Shown here piece by piece: positions 34,610 through 44,000 of a DNA stretch of 64,000 nt. Source of the DNA: JADKAV01 sp963818505 (lineage in GTDB: Bacteria; Actinomycetota; Actinomycetes; S36-B12; UBA10799); the NCBI GenBank assembly GCA_963818505.1, contig CAWFSJ010000005.1:1054001-1118000 (forward strand), in the 5' to 3' direction. Position numbers and translations under genes: made by a program. Every line of letters begins with the position of its first letter. The stretch's first letter is position 1. The notes under the pieces were generated by a model that worked only from the letters and a program-made list of their open reading frames with translations, ran no database searches and was not told where the DNA came from.

Positions 34610-35452
34610 GTGATCGAGATCCGTTGGAGGTATGACCCCGACGCCGATCCGGTGCAGCGTTCACCAGCCACCGCGCAGGAGGCACAGTTGCTGTTGCACC
34701 TAGGCAACCGGGCCTTCGCGGACCTGGGCCGAGAAGGGGCCAGCGGCGAGTACGTCATCCCGGTCTCGGCCGAAGAGCTGGGCATCGGAGCCGAGGACGG
34801 GTCGGACATCCCACAGACCCCGATGGCGGTCGTGCTGGGATGCGCGGACGCGCGGGTCCCGCTGGAACTGATCTTCTCTCAGACGGCCAACGACCTGTTC
34901 GTAGTGCGGGTCGCGGGCAACGTTCTCGGTGGTGAATCCGTAGGCAGCATCGACTTCGCCCTCGCGCGGATCTCCAGTGTGCGGTTGGTGTCGGTGGTTG
35001 GGCACACCGGTTGCGGCGCGGTGAAAGCTGCTGTGGATGCCTACCTCGATCCGTCGTCGTACCTCGGGCTGTCGGCCAACCTCCCGCTCAGGGGAATCGT
35101 CGACTCACTTCTGGCGGCGGTCCAGGCCGCAGACAACGCACTGCGCAGCCAATACGGCCACGAGCGCAGCACTCGTCCCGGCTATTACGAGGCGTTGCGC
35201 GGATGCGCTGTTGTGCTCAATGCTGCCGTCGCCGGGGACGCCGTCCAGCGAATGTTCTCCCCGTACCTCAGCGATCAGTTGGCTGTGACCTTCGGGGTCT
35301 ATGACCTGGCGACTCGCAAAGTCGGGCTGCCGGGTGTCGATTCCTGGCGTGCCGGCCTCTTCGCCCCGCCGGGCCCCGAGGCGATGGGCCACTTCCTCGC
35401 GGACTTGGTGAGTTCGGGCTACGTGCGGCAACTCCTGGACGCCCGCGGCTGA
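34610..35452 (+). CDS. Beta-class carbonic anhydrase
   Basis: The 280-residue protein interconverts carbon dioxide and bicarbonate using zinc. The beta-class signature is intact: Cys78-x-Asp80-x-Arg82 (GCADARVP) and His132-x-x-Cys135 (GHTGCG), with VVRVAGN between. It is longer than many beta-carbonic anhydrases (about 210), with an N-terminal extension of about 60 residues and an insert before the last helix. No signal peptide, so it is cytoplasmic. GTG 34610 follows GGAGGT by 3 nt, a short but usable spacing. It is divergent from DUF222 copy 1, 159 bp apart. Confidence 0.92.
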   Translation: MIEIRWRYDPDADPVQRSPATAQEAQLLLHLGNRAFADLGREGASGEYVIPVSAEELGIGAEDGSDIPQTPMAVVLGCADARVPLELIFSQTANDLFVVRVAGNVLGGESVGSIDFALARISSVRLVSVVGHTGCGAVKAAVDAYLDPSSYLGLSANLPLRGIVDSLLAAVQAADNALRSQYGHERSTRPGYYEALRGCAVVLNAAVAGDAVQRMFSPYLSDQLAVTFGVYDLATRKVGLPGVDSWRAGLFAPPGPEAMGHFLADLVSSGYVRQLLDARG

Positions 35453-35529
35453 CCAGTCGAGCCCGCAAGATCAACATGACTCTTCGTTGCAGGTGTACAG
35501 TCCGAGCCCTAGAGCCTTCGGAGGCGCAG

Positions 35530-36234
35530 ATGATCGCACGGGTAGCTCTCGGTGGAATGTCGTTGGCATTGGCGATGGCGTGTGCGGCCCCTCCGGCGAT
35601 GGCACAGAACTCCGGCCCGGCGAGGGTCAAGGGGAACCTCAAGGTGAGTGGGAACTTCAAGCTTCCTTACGAGGGCGGCGGCGGCCTCGACTTCAGCTTC
35701 AGCGCGGGGCTTGGAAAGGTCAAGGCGATCTACTACAACTCCGGGGATGCCAAAGGCTTCCACATGGCCAAGAAGAAGCCGACCGCGACCTTGCGCATGA
35801 CCTACACCCAAACCACCTTCGGTCGAGGGTGCGAGACCTGGCAGGACACCGAGACCATCGGCTTCAGTGGTCCGGTGAACGCCGAGATTTCGGGAGTCAA
35901 TACCACGATGCACGGAAGGAAGTTCAAGATCACCGACCGACGGTTCACAATCGGCTGGTCGGCGCAGGTGAACGTACACACGCTGTCGCGACGGGTCGGC
36001 GACTTCTTCGATTGCGTCACAACCATCACAGAGGACGACACACTGCAGCGGGTGTACATCGTGGCTGAGGGAACCTTGGATCGAAACAACCGGACGGGTC
36101 AAGTGACCGTCGGCGACTGGGGTCCGGCGTACATCTCCGGATTCGGGATCGGCGAAGGACATCCACCGGACGACCAGTTCCCCACGGCTACTGGCGGGAT
36201 CAGCTTCGACCGCGACGTGCGGCTGGCGGACTAG
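35530..36234 (+). CDS. Secreted protein of unknown function
   Basis: The 234-residue protein has a signal peptide (about 1-25, ending AMAQN) followed by a beta-rich region without known motifs. Two Cys pairs (GCETW and FDCVT) suggest a disulfide outside the cell. ATG 35530 follows GGAGG and opens the signal peptide; the earlier in-frame ATG would add an Arg/Cys-rich stretch. The gene ends in a 35-bp overlap with the convergent DUF2236 gene. It shows no clear resemblance to the secreted proteins at 22106 and 30763. Function unknown. Confidence 0.65.
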   Translation: MIARVALGGMSLALAMACAAPPAMAQNSGPARVKGNLKVSGNFKLPYEGGGGLDFSFSAGLGKVKAIYYNSGDAKGFHMAKKKPTATLRMTYTQTTFGRGCETWQDTETIGFSGPVNAEISGVNTTMHGRKFKITDRRFTIGWSAQVNVHTLSRRVGDFFDCVTTITEDDTLQRVYIVAEGTLDRNNRTGQVTVGDWGPAYISGFGIGEGHPPDDQFPTATGGISFDRDVRLAD

Positions 36235-37054
36235 CCGAGGTGCGGTCGATGTCATTGCGGAAGTACGCAGCGATGTCTAGGGGCGTCCCGTCGGGTAGGG
36301 CAATCAGCGCATTCAGATAGCCCCGGATCCCGGCCCGGACCACAGGCGCGAACCGGTCGGTGCACACGCCATGGGTGGCCAGCAGGCGCTCGTCGAACAG
36401 GGCGAAGAAGGCGTTGCGGGCGGGCCCCGCGACGCTGCGCGGGAACCAACGGGCAGCGAACTCGTCGGCAAGCGCTTCGGTGACCGCACGTCCTGCGACG
36501 CTCGCAGAGTACCGCTGTTGTTCGAACCGCTCGAAGAAGGCCATGAACTCGTCTGGTCCCTCTGGGATGTCGGTGATGTGCATCGCTTCGCCGACTTGGC
36601 GCCAGAATTGGTGGTGCGCTTGAACCTCGTGTGCGGAGAAGAAGTCCCTGCCCAGCAGCCGGCGGCTGACCCTGCGGGGCTCACATGCCAAGGTCGCCAG
36701 CGTGTAGAGATTCAGGTCGTTGGTGATCGGGTAAGGACTGTGCGCGCGGGCGATGCGGCCGATCGCCGGCCCCTGCACGCCTTCGTCGAAGAGCTCGCCG
36801 AACCGGACAAGTGTTTGCGCGTTGCGGGTGCAGGGGTTGCGAATGATCAACCCGCGGCCGTCGCGGTACAGGACCTCGGCGATCTCCGGTACGGCGACCT
36901 GGCGTGCGAAAGCCAGCGAGAACATCGCGTGAATCAGCAGAGGGGAACGGACCCGTGCTTGGAAACTCAGTCGGGTGATGCGACGCGCGTCGGTGCGTGC
37001 GTCCAAGGTTGCGATCTCATCGCGCGCCCATCGAGGACTCGTGACCCCCAGCAC
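36200..37054 (-). CDS. DUF2236/MpaB-type oxygenase-like protein
   Basis: The 284-residue, mainly helical protein resembles the DUF2236 family (rubber oxygenase latex-clearing protein and MpaB relatives). Features are the N-terminal SPLLIHAMFSLAFARQVA helix, RIARAHSPYPITNDLN, the RDFFSAHEVQAHHQFWRQVGEAMHITDIPEGPDE segment (abridged) and LADEFAARWFP. Members of the family bind haem b and oxidise hydrophobic compounds. Not all haem-contact residues can be placed by eye. GTG 37054 is the start. It lies 20 bp after the dioxygenase gene on the same strand, so the two may be one operon. Confidence 0.65.
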   Translation of the reverse strand: MLGVTSPRWARDEIATLDARTDARRITRLSFQARVRSPLLIHAMFSLAFARQVAVPEIAEVLYRDGRGLIIRNPCTRNAQTLVRFGELFDEGVQGPAIGRIARAHSPYPITNDLNLYTLATLACEPRRVSRRLLGRDFFSAHEVQAHHQFWRQVGEAMHITDIPEGPDEFMAFFERFEQQRYSASVAGRAVTEALADEFAARWFPRSVAGPARNAFFALFDERLLATHGVCTDRFAPVVRAGIRGYLNALIALPDGTPLDIAAYFRNDIDRTSASPPAARRGRS

Positions 37055-37074
37055 TGTTCCAGCCTACGTGGCCG

Positions 37075-37923
37075 TCATGCCACTTGCAGCGACCGTTTCG
37101 AGAGTCCGAAAGCGTACCCTTCCACCGGGGTCGTGATCTCGCCCTCGGCTGCGCCCAGAGTCACGAACAGTGGTGTGAAGTGCTCCACCGTCGGGTGGGC
37201 GTAGGGCAGTCCTGGAGCCTTCGCTCGGAAGGCAGCCAATTCATCGATGGCGCGATCGGCCAAGGCTTCGGCGGCCCAGGCGTCGAAGTCGCGCGACCAG
37301 CCGGGAACCGCATCTCCGTAGAACATCTCGGGCGTCAGGAACGGCAGGCCGTGGGTCATGAAACCCGAGCCGATGATGAGAATCCCCCGCTCGCGCAGTG
37401 ACCGAAGGTGGCCGCCCAGTTGGAGCAGCCGTTCGGGGTCGTGCGTGGGAAGGCTCAGTTGCAGCACCGGAATCGCAGCCCCTGGGTACATCACCTTCAA
37501 GGGCACCCACGCGCCGTGGTCGAGGCCTCGACTCGTGTGTTGATGCACGTTCCATCCGTCCGGCAGCGTGGCCAGCACATCCGTGGCCAGGCTGGTGGCC
37601 TCGGGCGTGTCGTAACGCATCCGGTAGTAGCGGGGGTCAAACCCTCCGAAGTCGTACACCACGTTGCTGGGCGACACCGCGCTCAGGCTCAGTGGCGCCG
37701 CCTCCCAGTGCGCCGAAACGATGAGGATCGCGCGCGGTGTCGGCAGGGCATCCGCCCATTGCCCGAGCTCCTCCATCCAGGCTGCGTCCTCGAACAAGGG
37801 TGGGGCGCCGTGGCTGATGTACAGAGCCGGCAGTGCGGCGTCACCCTCGCGCCAAGCAGTGCGCAGGTTCTCGCGTCGCAGCGCGTCAGGGAGTTGTTGT
37901 TCGAAGGCGATCTGACGAGACAT
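37075..37923 (-). CDS. DODA-type extradiol aromatic-ring-opening dioxygenase (YgiD-like)
   Basis: The 282-residue enzyme belongs to the class III (LigB-like) extradiol dioxygenases. Metal-site and family motifs are YISHGAPPLF, SAHWE, the GLDHGAWVPL block, IIGSGFMTHG and the C-terminal PTVEHFTPLFVTLG. It is expected to open a catechol or related ring in an iron- or zinc-dependent way. ATG 37923 is immediately preceded by an operator-like palindrome, so its synthesis is probably repressed by a small-molecule-sensing regulator encoded elsewhere. The DUF2236 oxygenase-like gene follows. Confidence 0.88.
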   Translation of the reverse strand: MSRQIAFEQQLPDALRRENLRTAWREGDAALPALYISHGAPPLFEDAAWMEELGQWADALPTPRAILIVSAHWEAAPLSLSAVSPSNVVYDFGGFDPRYYRMRYDTPEATSLATDVLATLPDGWNVHQHTSRGLDHGAWVPLKVMYPGAAIPVLQLSLPTHDPERLLQLGGHLRSLRERGILIIGSGFMTHGLPFLTPEMFYGDAVPGWSRDFDAWAAEALADRAIDELAAFRAKAPGLPYAHPTVEHFTPLFVTLGAAEGEITTPVEGYAFGLSKRSLQVA

Positions 37924-37930
37924 AGTTGAA

Positions 37931-37947
37931 TACTAAACTACTTAGTA
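37931..37947 (-). promoter_or_regulatory. Operator-like palindrome upstream of the dioxygenase gene
   Basis: TACTAA-ACTAC-TTAGTA is a perfect 6-bp inverted repeat with a 5-bp spacer, centred 16 bp before the start codon. Such AT-rich palindromes in a GC-rich genome are typical of HxlR/MarR-type regulators of quinone or aromatic detoxification genes. The cognate regulator is not in the window. Confidence 0.55.
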
Positions 37948-38038
37948 GGCAAGGTCAATGTCCTGATTTGCAGGTTGATCATGGACGCCGCGGCTACGTC
38001 CGGCCGCCATGAGCCTGCGAATCCGGACAGCCTCAGCC

Positions 38039-41000
38039 TCAGGGCCGCACGATGTACTTGCGCACCCGCTTGAACGGCTTGAAGTCGTCGGTGCCCCTGG
38101 CGAACTGCGTCACGATGACCCGCACGGGCAGCGTGCCGAAGACCTTGACCCTAACGGTTCCGTTCTTGCTGCGATTCACCTTGCAGAAGCTGGCCTCGCC
38201 GGCCGTGGAGGCCTTCAGTGGTCGGCAACGAACTGAGGTCCGGATCTTCTGGCCCTGCTTCGTCTTGCGCGCCGGAAGCACGCTCGGGTCGGGCGGCAGC
38301 CTGTCGGCCGTCTGCTTCGCGCGCTCCACCGGCACCTGATCGGTGGCCTTGTTGTTCGACGGGTCCGGGTCCTCGACGGGCGAGGTCACCTCGGCGGGGT
38401 TCACCACCGACGGGGCCGCGCCGTTCACCACGTTGACCCGGATACTGAACGCGGCGCTCTGCGTGACCTGTAGACCAGCCGCGCGCTCGCAGGTCACGAC
38501 GCGCCCGTTCGCCGAGCAGGTCCATCCGTCGCCAGTGGCGGAGACGAACTCGTTGCCCTGCGGCAGGGTGTCGGTCACCGTTATCGGGCCCGGGTTGTCC
38601 GAAGGGCCGTTGTTGGTGACCTGCACGTTCCAGGTGCCCTGCTTGCCGATCGTCCAGGGACCGCCGTTGTGGGTCTTCACGATCGCGAGGTCGGACTTCG
38701 CGATCACGTCGACTGTGGAGGTGGCCGGGTCGGGTGTGACCTCTTGCGGGGACGTGGTCGTCACGGTCGCTGTGTTCTTCAGCGTCGTGCCACCGGGAAC
38801 TGCCTTGTCCACATCGGCCTTGATGACGATGTCGGACGGGGATGCAGCCACCGGGAAGTTGGCCCGCGTGCAGGTCACGACCGTTCCGGAGCCGATGTCA
38901 CAGGTCCAGCCTGCGCCGGTCGCGGAGGTAGCCCGCAAGCCGGCCTCGAGCTGGTCAACGACCTGGACGTTCTTCGCCTTCGCGGGGCCTGCGTTGGTGA
39001 CGGTGATCGTGAACTCGGTGCTCTGACCAGCGGTCACCGGGTTGGCGCCGGTGGTCTTCTTGGCGATTCCGAGTTGCACCTCGGAGACCACGGGGTCCTC
39101 GACCGTCGAGGTGTTGTTCTCCTTGTTGAAGTCCTCGGTCGTGGGTGTGACGGTCGCCGTGTTGACGGCCTCGGCGGTCCCCGGGGACTCGAGGACATCG
39201 ACCGTGATCTTGATCAGGTCGGCCTGCGCTGTCGGGCCCAGATCCTCATCGAGGGTGCACGTGATCTTGTCCGTCTCGCCGGTCTGGGGCGTGCAATCCC
39301 ACGCCCCGCTGTCGATCGACGCGATGGACAGACCCGCTGGCAGCGTGTCCTCCACGGTGATCGGCGCGACCGACACCGACGGCCCGAGGTTCGTGACCGC
39401 CAGGGTGTAGGTCACCTGGTTGCCGACCACGTACGGCTTGGTTCGCGACTTGACGATCTCCAGGTCAGCCAGCGGCCGCAACTTCACCTCGTCGGTCGCG
39501 GTGTTGTTCGCCGGGTTGATGTCCAGCGTCTTGCCGCTCACGGTCGCTGTGTTGCGCTGGTCGGCGGTGGCGGCTTCGTCCACATAGACGGTCAGCACCA
39601 GGTCGTCGAGCTTGCCGTCCTTCGGGATGCCATCGACCGGCCCGGGGTTGGTGCATGTGACCTGCTGGCCGACGGCGTTGCAGGACCACCCCGCGCCGTT
39701 GTTGTAGCCGCGGAACTGCACCCCGTCGGGCAGGGTGTCCACGACGGTGAACAGTCCCATGCTCGGGTCGGGTCCGTTGTTGGACACCCGAAGCACCCAC
39801 TCGAACTCCGTGCCCGGGACGACCTCGTTCTTCGCTACGTTCCACTGCGACGGGTAGTCGGTGCGGTGGAATTTCACGATCGCCGGGTCGGCGGCAGCGA
39901 TCTCGGTGTAGGCGGCCGCGTCGTCGGTCTGGACCGTGCGCCAGCCCTGCGCCGGTGGACCGACGTGGTAGGTGGCATTGGTCCGGTTGGTGTGTTTGGT
40001 GCCAATGCCCACACCCGGGCTCTGGACGACGTCAGGACCTGGGATCCCCTGGAAGGTAAGTGTCAGGGTCTTGCCTGGCTGCAGGTCGGTGATGTCGGTC
40101 CACGTGATGTTTGGGGGCGTACCGGTCGGTTCTTTCGCCGCGGCGGTCCCGCCGGTGACGACCCACTGCGCCGACCCTGCCTTGTACGCCCAGTTCGGCG
40201 GCATGATGTCCGCGACGTCGACCCCGTACGCCGTTGCGCCCGACGGGTTGGACACCTTGATGGTCCAGGTGTACGGCTCGTTGATGTAGGCCAAGGGCGC
40301 GGAGGCCTCTTTGAGTATGTTCAGCACGGGCAGAACCGCAGTGACCTCTGCAGCGTCCGACGGCCCGGTGTACTTGCGGCCCAGTTTGTTGTCGAGGCTG
40401 TAGTACTCGGCCACTCTCGCCGTGTTGGTCTGCTTGCTGGTGGCCGGTGGTTTGAGGCGGGCGGTGAAGGACAATTCCTTCATCCCGCCTGGAGCCAGCG
40501 AGTCGATGGTCCAGGTGATTGTGCTGCCGCTCACGATGCCGCCGTCGGAGGGGTTCCCGACGATCTCGATGCTGGCCGGGATGTCGTCGGTGACCGTGAT
40601 GTCGTTGGCTGTGCTGACGTTGGCGCCGGATGCATTCGACACCTTCAGTGTGTAGACGAACTCCTGGGCCGGCGTGGCGTTGATAGCGTCCTGGCCGTCG
40701 ACCTTCTTCACGATGGACAGGCTCGGCTCGATAACGGTCACGCTGTCGCTGACCGCGGGTGTGGTTGCTGGTAGCGCCTCTACGCCGGCGATGGTGGTCG
40801 GCGGGGTCTGCACAGGTGTCTGGCTCCAGTAGGGCTGCGCGCTGTTTGTCAGGACGACGCCTGCGACATTCCCGCCAACGTCGGCCACGACGGCCGTGTA
40901 CTCGATGGTGACAGTCCGCTTCTGTGAAGCGGCGAGCACGTCCCCGAACGACCACCCGATCTTCTGGCCCGAGGGGGGCAGGGGGGTGCCGGCGATGCTG

Positions 41001-44000
41001 CAGTCCGTGTCATCGGCGTTCTTGCATGTGATGCCGACCAGTTGCACCGATGCGGGGTTCACGCCGACCGGCAGAGTGTCGACCAGGCCCACGCTGTAGT
41101 AGTTGAGGTTCTTGTCGAACTGGCTGGTGATCTTCGAGGTGAAGCGCTCGCCGATGGTGGCCTTCTCCGGCGTGATCACCTTGCTGATCGCTGCGCCTGG
41201 ACTCGTCCAGGTGTCCTTGCCGGCGGTCGTATAGAGGCGCTCGCCCGCGACCGAGCCTGCCATGCTCGAGCCCGTCAGGGTCGCCGTGTTCTCGTACTGC
41301 TGGCTCGCTGGCAGAGAACCGGTGCTCTTGATCTTGAAGACAACGGTGTAGGTCGTGGAGCCGCGCAGCGGATCGGTCGGAGTTGCAGGAGGCGGTGTAG
41401 TGCTGCCGGTGAACACAAGGCAGCCTTGCCCATCGGTGCTCTGGCTTACGCCGGCCGGTGTGGTGACCGACCCGGGCACGAGCTCGAACGGCGATGGCAG
41501 GCAGTCCCTGGCCTGCCAGCCGTGCAGCGGCGGCCTGGTTCCTCCCGAGTTGCGGATCTGCAGGGTGACCGTCAGCTCCTGGTCGGCAGCCGTCATCTGT
41601 TCGGGTGCGACGGTTTTGCTGATGGCCGGGTTGGGCTGCACGATGTCGACCGTGCGGTCCTTCGTCTTTGTGATCGCGGTGCCGCCCGTGTTCTCGGTGA
41701 AGCTGACGAAGGTAGCGGTGTTCGTCTTCGGCACTCTGGCAGTGGGCACAGGCGGCACGACGCAGGGATCGCTCGCACAGGGCAGAGCTGACTGCAGCAC
41801 CTTGGCCGTGACGTTCACGGAGAACTTCTGGGGGTTAGAAGTCGTGTTCTGGTAGGGCGTAGCGAACACGAGTCTGCCAGTGGGGTTCGTCCCGGTGTTG
41901 GTGTCGAGAGTGAATCCCGACGGCAGTGCCCCACCGTCGAGGTTCGCGCCGTTGATGGAGACGAGCTGGATACCTACGGGCAACGCGTCGGAGAGCTCGC
42001 CCCGGTAGACGGTGGATCCAGCCGGCACGGTCGCCGAATAGGTGTAGGTGATCGCCTCACCGATCGTGGCCTGATCCGGGGTGTCGTTGCCCGGTTCGTT
42101 CACCGACGTCTCGGATGTCTTGTCCATGACGACGCCTTCGATGAACACGTTCGACGGGTCGGTCAGCGGCGGGGCGTCCTGCTCCTCCTTCGGGACCGAT
42201 GGGTCGATGTTGTCCTTGGGGAAGTACGTCGCCACCGTGTTTGGGATGTCGGTGAATGCGTCGTAGCTGCGGACGTAGGCGGTGTTGGCGTAGTTCGTGC
42301 TCACGCTCGACGGGTCCGGGATCGCCATGTCGTAGAGCACAGACAGCGTCTGGCCCACCGGGACTGAGAAAGCGTTGCCGGCGTCGGGGGTCGGGAACAC
42401 CCACTTGACGACACCAGCCGTGCAGGAGGTCGTCACGGTCACCGGCAAGGCAGCGACCGTGCTCGTCCCTGGCTTGATGTATCGGTAGTCCGTGATCGCC
42501 GAGCACGTGATCCCGGCGGGCAGGACGTCCCAGATCTGCACACCACGCACTGAGTAGTCAGCGCCCGGGATGTCCGGCCAGCCCTCGTTCTTGAGGTCGA
42601 CCTGGAACGTCGCTGTCGAGCCTTGCTGCACCGGCTTGTTGTCGGTCCCCGGGGGGTAGGTCTGCAGGGGTGCAGTGGTCCTGACGACGCCCTTGTCGAG
42701 ATCCAGGTTCGGCGGCGGGACGAGTTCGAAGTCCTCCTGATCGCGGTAGGACTGCGCCTCACCGCTGGTGTTCACCGTGCGCATCTTCATGAGGTTGCCG
42801 GTCAATTCAGGAGCGTTGGCGCCCGCGGGTTGCAGGACCTTGACGGCGAAGATGACCTCGAAGACCTCGTTGTCGGTCACGAAACGATCGGGCCCCTGCG
42901 GCACGCCGAGTTTCCAGGTGAGGGGGCCCGTGAGGTCCTCCTCGTAGACGGTCACGGTGTTGTTCCCGGTCGGCTGCACGGAACCGGTCACGAACTGTGT
43001 GCCGACCGGTACGAAGTCGGTCACCACGGCGTTCTTGGTGTAGATGTCGGGGAAGTTCACGCGCAACTTGAAACAGATGATGTCGCCCTTGCGGAAGGCG
43101 CGGTCAGCCGCGGGGATGCCCTTCGACTGCTGGTAGACGGGTGCTTTCGTGGGGTCGCACTGCATCCCGTCGGGGAAGGTGGGGGGCGCCGCGCGCGGCT
43201 TCATCTGCTTGTCGATCGTCGGTTGGTTGGTCGTCTGGGTGTACCGGGAGTCGTCTTGGACCTCCGCGTCGCCGGTCTCGGTGGGAGCGACGGCGGGAAT
43301 GGAGACAGTGGTGCCCCGCAGGCCCACGGTGTTGCGGAAGCTGTCCCCGGCGACCGTCGGTACGCCGCTGCGGTAGGTCGGAAGCATTCGGGCCGGGAAG
43401 GAGACCTCGAGGCTGCCGTTGACCGGTAGTGAGACGGGCGTGAAGAGCACGCCCCAGTTGCTGGCCGGCAGCCGCGTCACCGAGGAGTACGGGACGCTCG
43501 GACCCGTGCCGGTCACCGGGTCGCACAGTACATTCCCCGGCTCGTAGTTCACCGTGCCCAGCGGGCAGTACCCGTCGGGCAGCGTGTCGGTGATGACGAC
43601 GTTCTTGGCGCTGACGTACTCGGACGTCTCGAGCTCGAACGTGAACGTCACGATGCCGCCGGGCACGAAGGCCTGCTTGTCCGCCTTCTTGCGCATCCGT
43701 AGATCCTCGATCTGCACACTTTCGGTGGTCGTCACCGTCTGCGTGGAGACCGGGCTGCCGGTGAACGTGCCGACGCCCTTGACGGTGTTCTCGACGGACC
43801 GCTCCGACAGTCCTTCGCGGGTCGTTGGCGTGCCTTTGTTGTTGTCGAGGTTTGCGCCCTGCGGCCCGTCCGTCGCCGGAGTCTGCCCGGGCCAGGTCAT
43901 CGTGTTCGGCTGCATCGGGATACCGGCCACGTACTTGATCGTCTCGGTGCCGCCGGCAGCGAGCGTTCCGACGTTCCACACGACCTTCGTGTACACGCCC

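Noticed and set aside
38669..40774. 701-codon open frame antisense to the DUF11 giant
   Set aside because: It is the shadow of a repeat-rich coding sequence; the translation is Arg/Gly/Asp-rich without motifs.
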